A stretch of 64,000 nucleotides of DNA. Source: Apiotrichum sp. Y4204. Its lineage: Eukaryota; Basidiomycota; Tremellomycetes; Trichosporonales; Trichosporonaceae. Made by a program: the position numbers and the translations under genes. Shown here in pieces: positions 10,483-22,460 of this stretch (its first letter is position 1; every line of letters starts with the position of its first letter). The notes under the pieces are model-generated. The model was given only the letters and a program-made list of their open reading frames with translations. It ran no database searches and was not told where the DNA came from. The stretch covers positions 1-64,000 of the forward strand of contig JAMYHL010000126.1 of NCBI GenBank assembly GCA_025531455.1, read 5' to 3'.

Positions 10483-13400
10483 TCAAGATCGACGCTCCAG
10501 ACTCCTTTTGGCCTCAGACTGTATGTGGGCGTCGTGCCTGCGCCGCCACTCATCAGAATGCTCGGGGAACATGGCCCGCAGGTTGTCGAGACCACGGTCT
10601 TCCTTGCGGTGGGCATCGATACCTGGGAGGGTGGCGAGATGGCTCGTCGACCGAACAGGAAGGAGATGAGCGGGAATATCGTGGACATTCATGGCTGTCG
10701 CTCGCGTTTTCACGCTTCGCATTTTGTTGTCGCCCCAAGGGTTGTGGTTTGAACGTAGGGACCGCGTCGTGTCGGCCTGAGTGTGTGTCGTGGGTGCCTC
10801 GGTATGCTGCAGCGAGGAAGTGCCGGCAGTGTCTGTGCTCACCGTCTGAATGTCAGCCGAGGGAATGGCCGAAAAGGGCGTTTTAATCGAGCGGCTGCCT
10901 TGAACAGAAAGAGCGCCGGACCCAATAGCACCTGAACTCCCATGCTGAAGTGAAGGATTACGACGCCGGGCTTGCGAGAAGGACCCTTGCCTCGCCATAA
11001 GCTCGAGTCGGCGCATGACAGCGCCTTCGGGTTCCGGCATGGTCACAGTCGTGTCATGAATATACTTGGAAGCGATCGAGTTGAGAAGGTTGATGCTGCT
11101 CGTTGTGGTGCTGAGAGTGTTGGCCAACTCGTCGAGCTTGGTGCCGTGCCCGGTGACAATGTCACGGAGTTTGGCGATGTACTTCTCGGTGGTGTGCTGA
11201 TCGGCTTGGAGGGCTGTGAGGGTGTTGCGGTCGGCAGCACGATCAATGTGGGTTTCGAGATGTCCCACACGCTCCCTGATGCCTTCAACTTCAGCTGTCG
11301 CGATATCAAACTTGCTGGCCAGGTCCTGGATGGCCTTGCGGTCATATCCGGCCGCGGTGTCGAGCTTGACAGTGAGGGTTTCCACGTCCTTACGAAGCGC
11401 CTCGATCTCTGCGGCCACGGCCGGACCGGTGGGCTCTGTCGACTCGTCGGCAAGGGCGATGTCCCTCATGAAGGAGTCTACCTCGTCGACAATGCTCGAC
11501 AGACCAGATTCGTTGGCCTCGCGGTGCTGGGCTTGCTTGCTGTTCGCGCCCTGGGCCTCCAGTATGTCTTCGTGCATTTGTTGGACCTTGCGAATGTCCT
11601 CACGCAGCTCATCACGGGTTCGAGTGCTAAGAGTTTGTGCCTCACGGAGTTGTTCGTCAATACGCCTAACGTCACGAGTGACTTGGCGTTGCTGCTCGAC
11701 GATGTGCTCGACATCTTTCCGTAACGTGTCGAAGTCCCTCTCGTGCACCGCAGTGACCAGTCGTCCCTCGAGTGTCGTCAAACCGGGGAACAGGCTTTTG
11801 AGCTGTGCAATGTCCTTCAGTGCAACGCGTCCAAGGGCTTCGAGGACATCAAGACGTGTATCCCGTACAGAGCCAGTCGGACTCTTGGCGTTCTCTGTAG
11901 ATTCAGGAAGACGCGTAACAGTTGATTTGACAACCTGTAGCTGCTTATCAGTGCAGTTGGCGCGATCGAGGGTACGTCCCAGGTTTGTGACCTGGCTAGG
12001 GAGCTTGCCCAAACGCCTTGGGATGTCGCTATCTCCCCTGAGTTCGTTGTTAATCTGGTCAACGCGCCCTACGGTGCTTTCAACGGTGTCTCGAACCTCG
12101 TTGACAGTAGCCTCAATCTTGTGTATGCACTGAATGGAGTCGCTGTGGATTGCGAGCTGGGTTTCGACCTGACTCACGCCATCGAGTGTGTGAGACGAGA
12201 TTGCAGGATCGTCCTCAACATTGTTCAGACGGTCACGGGTAGCTTTGAGGGCGACGACGTCGGTCTCAAGCACCTGGAGGCGCTCAGGGATGTTATTGAA
12301 AGCGCCGACTAGCGTCTTGAGATCCTCTTCGGTGCTCCTCACCCGTTCCGCAGTGCCGCTACACTCTTTGACGTGGAGACTGAGCTGCTCAAGCCGGTTT
12401 TCGAGAGTGCCCACTAGCCGACGGTCACCCTTGATCTCTTGGACGTCGTCTTGGAGGCCGGACAGCCGATCGAGAGCACCTTTCAGGATGTCGACATCGT
12501 TCGCCACCTTGCCCACGCGTTGAGCGGTGTCGTGCAACGCGTTGAGATCGGTTGCAAGGGGCTTCAGGTCTCTATCGATGTTGGTCAAGCACTTGACGCC
12601 GCGGAGTGATTCCTCAATCTTCTCCATGCGACCAAGATTACTCTTGTAGTCCTCGTCGACCTTGTCCTGTAGGCTCCTGACCTTATTCTGGTCGTTGCTC
12701 ACTCGATCCGAGACGTCCTTAAGCTTATCGGTGGACTCCTTGACTTCGTCGAGGCATTCAGCAACGGCGCCGAAGTCATTCACGCCCTTTTCGAGCTTGT
12801 CCGCGAGGTCAAGGGTGTATTCGTACCTCTCGACTTGCTTTTCGGTCTTGTCCATGCGTTCGACGGCGACTTTCAAAGTATTGCTGACAGCTTTGACATC
12901 CTGTTCGACCTGTTGCACGTGTTGCACTCCTCTTTCGAGACGGCTAACACGCTGGAGGGTATTGCTGAGTGTGTCTTGGATGTTCTTGACCTTGCACTCA
13001 TCGTCCTTAACGGTGTGGAGCGTCTCGATTAAAACGTCGTGAACGTCCGTAATGTCCTGCTGGAGGCTGTCCACCTTCCGCAACTTGCCATCCACTGTCT
13101 GAAGGCGATCGCGAGTGTCGTCCAGGTCGATGAGGCGCGTCTCTATCTTAGCCACAGCCTGAAGCGTATCGCTGTAACTTTGAAGATGAAGGTTAAAGCT
13201 CTCATGGATGTTCTTGAAGTCGTTCTCGACGACGGCGACACGACTTGCGGCACCGTTCGCGACTTTGAGGTCGTTCCCGAGCTGGTTCAAACGCTGAACA
13301 GACTCGCTGAAGCTCCTCATGTCCTTCAAAGATCAGCCATGCTTCCCTCATTGACTGTACTCACCCACTCAAGCTGCTTGTTCCTCGTATCCATCTGGGC

Positions 13401-16037
13401 AATGTTTGCGTTGACAGTCGTGAGATCCTCCCTGAGCTTGTCTGTGCGTCGGATGACTGCCTCTAGGTCTTGGGATGTCTTGGGAGTCAGCTACACGTTG
13501 ATGCAAGTACCCACCTGCTTGTGCTCTTTCTCCATCTTGTCCAGCCTCTCGACCGTGCCACCGAGCCCTTTGACCTCCTTTTGGAGCTCGCCCACGCGCT
13601 GGATCGAGCTCTTGATGATATGGTGCTCCTTCTGGATCAGCTTTTTGTGCTTTGCGACAAACCAACCTGGGTGAACTCCTCCAGTATCGTCACCCGATGT
13701 GCCATGCCATCTGACGCTTTCAACCTCTCTTCAACCGTGGACAGCCGCGCTGGAGTAACGGCAAAAGCCTGTATATCCTTTGCAAGAGTGCCAATGCACT
13801 CGGCATGCTCGTGCTCCGTCTGGGTATGGCACTCGAGCGCGGCCATGGTCGTGTCCGTGTCCTGTTTAGCGGCGTTGCAGATGGCCGTGACGACCTTGAG
13901 ATCTTTCTCGATTCCATCCATACGCTGCATGGCCGAGTGATGGACCTGAAGCCTTTTCTGGATCTGAGGTCAACCACCGTTGGGTCAGGAGGGAGATACT
14001 CACAAGTCCGAAGTCCCCCTCTATCCTCTCCATCCGCTTGACGGTGGCCGTAACCGTGTCCCTCGTCTCGGCCGCATCGGCAAGGGTGTTACCAAGCTTC
14101 TTGACGTCCTCTTCCGTCGTCTTCATGCGCGAGAAGATGTCGTCGTGTGTCTCCGTGACCTTCTGGACCTCGCCCTGAATGCTTTCGAGCTCATTCTCAG
14201 TTGTCTTTACACGCTCGACGATGTCGCCAACATCACCCTTCAGTTTGCAGACCTCCCTATCCATACGCAGGATAAAGCCGTTGACGTCCTAAGGGTCAGC
14301 CATGCTCTCTGCTTGAGGCTACTCACGCGCTCAATCTCCTCCATCTTGTCCTTCCGAGCGACAGTGCCACTGAGAGCCTTGAAGTCCTCCTGGATGTTGT
14401 CCACACGCTCCACTATATTGCTGATCGCCTTGAGAGTGCTTTCAGTCTTTGTTACCAGCTCCAGAGTAGTCCCGACATTGGTATCGTTGCCCTTCTGCAG
14501 GTCTTCTTGCATCTGGTTCATCCGCTGGCTCAAGCTGTTGACATCCTGAAATCAGCCTTGCACTGGTCAGAGCGACTCACCAGTGCGGACTTTTCCATCT
14601 TCTCACAGATGTCGCCGAAGTTCTTGGTTGCGAGCTTGAGGTCCTCGGACGGATTACGGGTATGCAGGACTTCAAGGCTCCTTTCCACATCTTTTAAGCG
14701 TTTGCTGATCGGTTTCAAGTCCACAGGCCTATGCTGGGCGTTCATGCGGTTAACAGCGGCGCGGAGCTCGTCGACCTCGTCCTCGATCCGGTCTACACGT
14801 TCGGTGAAGCTGTCTTGCACTGCACTGTGGTCGGTCGACAGGTCGGCATCTTGCCCGAGCTTGCTGATGAGCGAGTCGAGTCCAGTATCAACATTCCGCA
14901 AACGACGAAAGGCATCTCTCTTCCGCGGCGTGAACACGCTGTTCCGGTCGAGATCGCCTGTGGAAGCCTGGCGACTGACACGCTCAGGGGTGCCAGGGCT
15001 GGGATGGTCTTCAGAGTGCAAGACCTCAGCGACGTCTTTGGCCTGCTGGGCTTTGAGACTTGCAACCTCGGCCTCCATGTGGTCCATGCGTTGGAGAACA
15101 TCGCTGGCATTAACGGGGATCTAGACAGATACTCACCGAAGCGTGAATTTGTTCCTGTCGTCCATCATGTCCATCACCGTATGCTGGTTGCCACTGTCAT
15201 GCGTGTCGATCTTGTCCTGGACCCCGGCGAGGGCACGGAGCGGAGACGAAGTCCGCACGCCTATCGCGAAGCTGGAGTCGGCAAACGAGTCTTCCCACCC
15301 AACGGCGTCCAGCTCGTCCCCTAAACGCGGGGCGACCTGCAACCTCAGGCTGTCAACAGCTCTGAACAGAGCGACGTGGTCGGCAATCTGCGACGCGAGC
15401 GAGGCTTCCAGAGTGGCGATGCGCTCGGACATCGTAATGTGTGCTTCGTCTGAGCACCTGGTTCTTTCGTGGGTCTTCAGAGTCTTTGTGGCAGGCTCGT
15501 AGCTGTCGTAGCAGCTGTCGTCGTGAGTACGGTTGTCGGCGTTGTCACAAGTTCTTTCGTGAGGCGCGGGGGCGTCGGCTACGTGCAGCTCCGAAGGCGG
15601 CACAGTCTTCAAGTCGCACATATCACGGTCGGCGACGTCACCACGTGAGTTGAGGACTCCTGATGGGTGAGTTCTGATCCCATACGACTGCACTCACGAC
15701 TGTTCAGCGGAACATTCTTCATGGTCTGATCGCGCAAACTCATCTCAGACCAGGACGCATCACCGCTCTGCGAGTCCTCCATCCTTCTCGTGCCGTGCTC
15801 ATACCTCCTCCTAGCCCTCTCCCGCTCCCTTTCCTCCTGCTCCTTGTCGCGCCTAGCTTGCTCTCGCTCCTCAATGCGGGCCACTTCTCCTCTAACATCT
15901 TTTACGTCCCGAGAGCCGCGCTCTACTTGTTTCTTCAGGCTCGTAATCTCGGCGCGCAGCTGTTCCAGCTCATTGAGCTCCGAGGTTAGGCGGTAGTTGT
16001 CCCACTCAAGCTCGCGATTCCTCTCAGCAAGGTCCAT
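10483..16037 (-). CDS. Giant coiled-coil protein, 9 exons, 1752 aa
   Basis: Nine exons (16037-15698, 15659-15137, 15103-14581, 14545-14327, 14288-14004, 13963-13667, 13631-13515, 13478-13365, 13323-10483) are joined by introns of 33-41 nt. Their lengths total 5259 nt, an exact frame. The start MDLAERNRELEWDNYRL is already heptad-like. After a disordered patch around residues 85-200, almost everything to about residue 1560 is coiled coil. It is built from degenerate repeats of roughly 20-35 residues with a core like R(M/V)xxIExDxxxL (RVDNIQEDFKAL, RMERIEGDFGL, RMDGIEKDLKVV, RMEKIEESLRGV). The last ~190 residues are polar and disordered with basic patches. No motor, ATPase or membrane domain is seen. 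The family resembles spindle-pole, kinetochore, septal or cytoskeletal scaffolds only in shape; the exact role is unknown. Confidence 0.85.
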
Positions 16038-17092
16038 TGCCGCAGAGCACGTCTAGGCCTGATGGGAGGAGGAGGAGTTGGGTGGGGATGTGAGCGTGCC
16101 GTCGCTTGTTGAGTGATTGGAGCGTTCAGAAGGACGGTGAGTGTGGTCGATGCTGTCGGAACAGGTATGAGAAGGAGGACAGAGTGATGGAGTAATGAGT
16201 GAGAAGTTGGAAATAGAATGGAGGATGGGGGAGGATCATGATGGACTTGATGCGTGCTCATGATGGCTCAAGACGGCAGGATGGAGTTGTGCTGATGTAC
16301 ACACTGACTGTTGTTTACTGACGATGAGGAGTGATACTGGCACGCCGTTACAGCTCTGGCCTCAAGCTCCCCTGCAGAGGACCGTGATGGGCCGACTGAA
16401 TCGCGATCGCGGGGTGCCATGGCGGACTGCGGTGTGGCGAGAGCGGTGAGTGAAGAGAATGCATGCAGCACTGAGTGGATGTGGATGAGTGGATGGGATA
16501 CGTGTGAGGGGTGGAGTGCGAGCGTGTCTGAGGATGCGTGACGGGAATGCGAGATTGAGGATGCGGCAGTGGATAACAAGTGGACGAGTGAAGAGTGAAG
16601 AGTGAAGAGTCAAGAGTGATGATAGATGGGGGGGATGTTTGTTGTCGTGATGGCTCGTGTGTGTTTTGTTTTGTTTTGTTTTGTTTTGTTTTGTATGGTG
16701 CTCACACGCGACTGCTTTTTCTTTTTTTCTTTTTGCTTCCGTGCTCACCCGGGTGGGGCCGGACGAATCTGCCAGGCCGTGTCGGAGCATGCCGCCGTGC
16801 CACGTGTATGTACGTAATAGACCACCGTGATGTGATCGCCGTTGTTGTTGTTGTTGTTGTCGTCGTCTTTTTGTCCTGTTCCCCATCACCTTTGTACTCT
16901 TCACCATCACCTCCTCGACCACCGCTTGCTCCTCCCTCGACGCCATGTTCTCACGCCACACAGGGATCCTCCGGGCCGCGACACGCAAGGTGGATCGGAG
17001 CGCTGTACAGGCTGCGTAGCGTGCTGCAGACATAAAGACAAGACACATGCGTTCTTATCCTCCGTTCTCCATCCCCTCTCATTGCCAGCACA
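16038..17092. promoter_or_regulatory. Divergent promoter spacer with microsatellites
   Basis: It separates the coiled-coil giant (minus) from the next gene (plus). It holds a (TTTTG)n run at about 16664-16693 and a (GTT)n run at 16841-16860 followed by GTC triplets. A long in-frame extension upstream of 17093 crosses these repeats and is judged noncoding. Confidence 0.55.
16664..16693 (+). repeat. (TTTTG)n microsatellite
   Basis: About six to seven perfect TTTTG units. Confidence 0.9.
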
Positions 17093-18296
17093 ATGCCTCG
17101 CCGTCCCTCGCCCCCTCCACCACGCCGTCGGCCGAATCAACAACGCCAGTAAGTTTGGGCTATACGCCGTAGGCACTGACCCCAGCACGAAGCCGGACTC
17201 GTCGTCCCGTCGTAAGATTGTCGTCATAAGCGACGACGAGCCAGAGCCGAAACGTGCTAAGCGCGACTCGCGTATCAAGTCCGACTCGCGACAAAAGCGC
17301 GAATCACGGGTCAAGTCCGACTCCGAGGCCCCTGGCGAGATCTTCACTCCTCCTCCAGCCCGTCTCTCTCCCTCTGTCCATCCCTCACTTCCCCCTTCTG
17401 CCTCACCCACTCCCCCCGGCTCGCCCCCTCCAGAGTCCCTGTCGGCCGCTCAACTCGCAGAGGCTTTGGAAGCAGACGGTGCGCGGCTTATGTCCACTCG
17501 AGCCGCTGAGATCGATCGACATGCGGCTCATCCCGGGCTTGAAGAGCAGGTCAAATTGGAAGAGGCCGCGCACGACAAGGTGCAGAGCACCCTGGATGGC
17601 ATTGTGAGCGAGATCGATGGCATCATAGACGAGATCCGCGCACTCCAGAAGAAGAAGACCGCTCTTGAGAGCAAGGCGAGGGACGCGCAGGAGAATGTGG
17701 ACAACGCGTTCCTTAACTTACGTGCTGCCCGCGATCGCGTCGAGCGCAGTATCCGCCAGAAGGAACACAATGTTGCCAAGGAGAAGGATCTCAAGGAGCG
17801 CATTGCTGCCAAGCGCCGCGTGTTCGATGGTGCTGGCGAGCGCATGCGGCTTGTCATGGCTGGTCTTGGGATGGGGCCTGATGAGGCTGGAGATGGTTCG
17901 TCCGAGGCAGCTGCTTCTCTAACCTCAGCCTCCGATGCGGTTCTCAACACTCCCACCTCGGATGTCGCTGACACGTCTTTTGCTACGCCGACCTTGCCAA
18001 GCTCATCGGTGCACGCGACCTCGACCCCCAGGCAGTCACAATCCTCGCTGGCGTCCACTCCAGCTTCAAGTTCCACCTCAGCCCCAGCCTCAGCCAGCCC
18101 AGCTGGCCCGATTGCGACCTCATCCCTCGCTGACCCGTGCACCCCCAGGACTCAGACTGAAGAAGCCGATAACCCCTTTCTTGCCCCTTTGGCTGCCACG
18201 ACACCAAGCCAACCGTCGACTTCAGCCCAAGCCGTGGCGTCCGTCACCCCTCTACCGGTTCCGGTCAAGGGTACGAACCCCGAGTCCTCTGAGTGA
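17093..18296 (+). CDS. Nuclear-type coiled-coil protein with SUMO-interaction-like motif, 2 exons, 388 aa
   Basis: Exon 1 (17093-17148, MPRRPSPPPPRRRPNQQR) joins exon 2 (17186-18296) through a 37-nt intron ending CCCCAG. Just after the junction, RRKIVVISDDEPEPKRAKR combines a hydrophobic IVVIS core followed by acids (like a SUMO-interacting motif) with a basic nuclear-localisation-type cluster. Two short KSDSR/KRESR repeats follow, then a Pro-rich stretch. Residues about 150-265 form a coiled coil (LDGIVSEIDGIIDEIRALQK and following). The C-terminal third is Ser/Thr/Pro/Ala-rich and disordered. No catalytic domain. I do not recognise an orthologue; a chromatin or transcription-associated role is inference. 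Confidence 0.75.
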
Positions 18297-21200
18297 TCGT
18301 CATTCTGCCATCTAAGCCGTTCTGCCGTACCGCTCCTCGATCTATGCGATACCCCTCACACCTGTTCTCCTTCCGTCTCAATGCTTCTACGTTGGTCGAC
18401 TGCTCTCTGCAGCATACCCGCGCACCGCCGTGTTTCCGCATGGCTTCCAGTTTCGATATCCACAGTTCCCTCGTCTGCTCTCAATGCCATAGTCTGTCGT
18501 CCATAATACCAATGCCTGTGAATTCCCTCGCGGCCCGTGCACACTCTGGGTTCCTCTTCTCTTTGTTCTCTTCTGACACGCTTCCTGCCTTGGGCACCCA
18601 CTTTACCCCATTGCACACATCAGAAGCAGACTGTCGCCCTCCCAAATCAGAACTTCGTGCTCATGACTTCGACATCTGCAGAGCTACAGTAGATTGGACG
18701 GACACAAGAGGCTCCGTAGCTTGGACACCTGTCCTGAGATTGCTCTCTTGGCTGGCGACAGGTCAGCGTCCTCCCACTATGACAGACGTCTCTTTGTATG
18801 CGTTTGAATCTACAACAACCGCACGACCGGAATTTCCGTAGGAGACAAGACCGGTGTGTACGCTAGAGTCCGACACAGGGCAAAGTGCAAGGGCTCGAGC
18901 TCCAGGACATTCGGTGCCATGGTGGCTCAACCGTGCCCGCTGGGGGATGTGTGTGTAATGTGGCTGGGGTGGCGTTGCTTCTTATCCCCAACAGCTGACA
19001 GCCAATGAAGTTTGGGATACGCTTCAGAATGTATCCCGGCACATCTAAGCCCATTTGAACGTTTGACTCGAGCGTGCCCCGCTGAGCTGCTTTTGGGGTC
19101 ACGATCAAGCTCATTGTTGTTTGACACACTATGTGACCAGAGCAACTTGCTTCTCGATGGTCTTACCCGGAGCACACGGACGGTATCAGGACTTCCCGGT
19201 TCATTTGGGGGTCGGAATCGTACGTAGGCCTTGTCGTTGCAGTGCAAGGGCCAACGATGGAGGGCAGCCATGGACGCATAGCTGACTGTGAGTGCTGTAT
19301 CCCTGCGGTAAAAGATGTCAGAGTCCATTACGGTAGTGGGTGCAACCAACAGCGTTGACTGAGAGGATGATTGCTCAGCAAAGCCAGCTGCCCACAACGC
19401 GCCTCGGGTTGTCTCTCCCCCGGCAAGACAACTGCACTCTGAAGGAGTCTGTTAGCTTGAGCTGCATACTCTGAGACTTTCACGTGCCATTTCACGCTGC
19501 TTGTAGAGGTCCTCGGTGACCGATGACTGTTGTGTCTCGGCCCTCGAGTGGTGCTGCGACATGAGCCCGTTGCGAACGCTCCATATCAGGTCTCCGTCGG
19601 ACGCAATCTTGAACACGGAGCTCGGCGTCGAGCTGCACACGCCTTGCGAGCGCGACCACGGTTCGGATATACGGACGACTACCGCCGCGGGCCCGCGGAC
19701 CCGAGCAGTTTGCCTGAGACGCTTTGTAAGACACGCCATTCTCCGTTTGTTGTCAGATCGGTTGTCGACGTGTACGCGTTTCTGTTTGTCCTCGTCTCTT
19801 ATCCTCTCATTTCTCACATTCTCTCTTTCTCTCATTCTCATCGTCATCCATCTCTCATGTACAACTCACCGTTGCTGATCACAGACTGTGACTGTCTTGT
19901 TTACCACAAACCCGAACGGTCCGAGGATGGGATCGTGAGTTAACGAACAGTCTGCAGCCTTCGACTCCCTTCTCGACGACGTGTCTGCAACTTGGCCTCC
20001 GTTACACTCTGAGGCTCTCCTGACGTGCGTCGTCTCGGTCTGATCGGCAACAGCATTCAAGTTGACATGTCATCCCTTTTCGTCACATTTGTCTCCCCTC
20101 ACGTCGTCTTCGAAAGCTCAAAGCTTGCCACACGATCACCTCTTCTCCTCCCCTTCTCTTCCAATCACTGTAGTCATCTGTTTGACCTATCCTCCAACAT
20201 CTTCACCGTTGTATCGCAACCGCATCCCATCGCCATCAGAATCACGACAACGCCACCAGGCCCTGTCCTTGCATTGTCACTCCTCTTCACCAGGCTTGTC
20301 AGACTTCTAGTGCTGGCTGTGGACCCTGCTTAGCATCAACTCACACGGATAATTGCCTGACGGGAGCAACAGCAACGCTCTTCTGGTCTTATGCCGATCA
20401 AGCAAGTGCGAGATCTGACTCCGATGCCGTGTCATTACTCTGAATGGTTTGCCAAGGCTTGTCGCGACTCACTAACGTTGCATATGGAACATGACATGAA
20501 GGATGCCACAGCGTGACATCTTATTGACTGGCATGGTAGCTGGCAGGACAAGGCGGGCTGCACTAACTCGACATGGCCCCATGGCAGCTGTCCAATGCTA
20601 CTGGAAATGGCAGACCATGTTCATCGGAAGAGACATGGCATGCCACAAACCAGCATTCCAACCCGTGGAACGACCTGCCCAGCTACCTAGTTCGCATGGG
20701 AGACGCTGCACACCACAACAGACGCGACCATGGCTGTCTGTTGCACATGGCAACCTGTAAGACCGATAGCACCGCTCCACGCTGAGCGAACATGGCCAAA
20801 AGTGTAATCTTCCGCCCATACCTCTTGTCTTCTGTTATCCTCTCACCTTCGCTCGTTCCCAGCACCACACAGCGCCACGCGCAGCGGCAACTCCCGCGCA
20901 CGAGCTGCTATTCAACCGTGCACATGGTTGCACACTGTTCACACCGGACTTGGGACGGACCACAGAGGAAGGCCCACACTGGGCATTGCTCAAGCGTGCA
21001 GTCGTCGTTGACCGAAAGCCTGACATTGCTTTTACAGACACAGATCCTGATGGTTTGATAGATACAGGGTGTAGAGATTGACCTGCTACAGCCTGGCATG
21101 ACATGCCTCGTGTCGAGACTCTACCAACTTGGAATGACCGAAGCTAGAGTCGGTGGTCAACAGTCGCATACCACTCCACACAACTTGGAACGACACGGAT

Positions 21201-22381
21201 GATGTCTCAACTTCTTTGCAGGCATGACATGTCAGACGCCAACAGGGCAACACCCTATGACCTGACCGGTGGAACTGCTACCTGTGTACTCGATAAGCTC
21301 CACAGCATAACGAAAGCCAAGACGGCGTCATGGTAGGACAGATTATTCTTACGTACCGCTCTTTACTCAGAGGCACCTTGTTCTACGGCGCCAGAAACCG
21401 CCGCGCGGTCTCGATCAGGGAGTTGTCCATTGACGTGGCGTGGTAGACTCTGACAATTCAACCGTGTTGCAAGGTGGATAGGGCGGCATGCTTCTGGTTA
21501 ACGTCTCTATTGACACGTCGTGACATGGCATACCTATCAAGTGGCCATGTACTCAACTGAGATCAGAACGTTGGTCTGACAACCATCATCACACGATGGT
21601 TGGACTCCGAAGGTCTCATGGTACCGCCCAACGTCATACGGCTACGCAGAATCCCACGGCAAATGACGGTAATCTTATGTGGGAGAAGTTTCGAAGCACG
21701 CAGGCGATGAAGTCAGCAAAACATTGTGATCGTCCTGGCAAACCATTGCACACTACAAACCACTTCGCTTCATTGTGCGACATGCAGGCTTCCCCAATGC
21801 TCGACCTACCCGGAGCCATGTCATCTAGTATTGATGAGGATAGGGAACATCAGTCTGTAACTGGCAAAGCAATGTGGTCGGTTGATCATCGTGAATGGTC
21901 GAGCAACCGCATGGGATGACATGCTATCTGAAGCAGGGACGCAACGAGGCATACAGAGATGAACACAGGAGGGCATGGTAATGTGACCAACATGTCATGG
22001 CAGACTCAGCCGAACAGACATCTGCGGCCATGGCAGACAAGACCACCCCAACTGACGTGACAACCTCAACTATGTTTGCACACACCACTGTATTCTTCCC
22101 GCAACGCCGTGAGAGGTCTGTAATACAAGCAATGTAAGGCGGAACAGTGGAAGAAGCCAACGACTGCAGTGGCCGCACATCATTTCACGGCCCGGACACG
22201 CAACCCTCGGCAGTTCATAGCCTCATGAACGCAAGTCTCCGTGTTATTTTAGCAACCTCACCCGCTGCTACTCGTCCCGTCTCTCTAAGGTCCCCTTCCT
22301 CTCTCCTTGGTCTTCCCGATGCCCTACTTGGCCCTCTGGTCTCTCCTCTTTTCAATGCACTCCATTTTCCCCGACACCGCC
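18297..22381. other. Gene-poor interval
   Basis: About 4 kb with no strongly supported protein gene. The weak 95-aa frame at 19452-19739 is listed separately. The DNA from 20.3 kb on has many short GACATG/CATGTC and GGCATGAC words on both strands and no long exon. It could be a decayed element or simply spacer. Confidence 0.45.
19452..19739 (-). CDS. Possible small protein, 95 aa
   Basis: The frame from the ATG at 19739 (MACLTKRLRQTARVRG) includes a natural-looking stretch, VFKIASDGDLIWSVRNGL, then an amphipathic tail (TEDLYKQREMARESLRV). No domain is recognised and the opposite strand also has an open frame, so this may be chance. It may also be one exon of a larger gene. Confidence 0.25.
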   Translation of the reverse strand: MACLTKRLRQTARVRGPAAVVVRISEPWSRSQGVCSSTPSSVFKIASDGDLIWSVRNGLMSQHHSRAETQQSSVTEDLYKQREMARESLRVCSSS

Positions 22382-22460
22382 TTCCTGATCGTATAACGGC
22401 CAGTATGCTCGCTTGTCACGCAGCTCGCGGGAGATCGGAGTTCGATTCTCCGTCAGGAAG
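22382..22460 (+). tRNA. tRNA-Asp(GTC) with 7-nt intron
   Basis: Found by folding. Acceptor stem TTCCTGA/TCAGGAA with discriminator G; D-arm GTATAACGGCCAGTATG (B-box and A-box type residues in place); anticodon stem CTCGC/GCGGG; anticodon GTC at 22415-22417; variable AGAT; T-arm CGGAG-TTCGATT-CTCCG. Without the intron the tRNA is 72 nt, the same length and layout as yeast tRNA-Asp. The 7 extra bases CGCAGCT (22419-22425) lie right after position 37, the canonical nuclear tRNA intron site cut by the splicing endonuclease. A T5 terminator follows. Confidence 0.93.

Noticed and set aside
10972..13674. Several long plus-strand frames opposite the coiled-coil gene
   Set aside because: Shadows of the minus-strand exons; low complexity, no splice logic.
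16842..17092. N-terminal extension beginning with a Leu/Ser-rich stretch, signal-peptide-like
   Set aside because: It is the translation of a (GTT/GTC)n microsatellite and leader; a spliced start at 17093 fits better.
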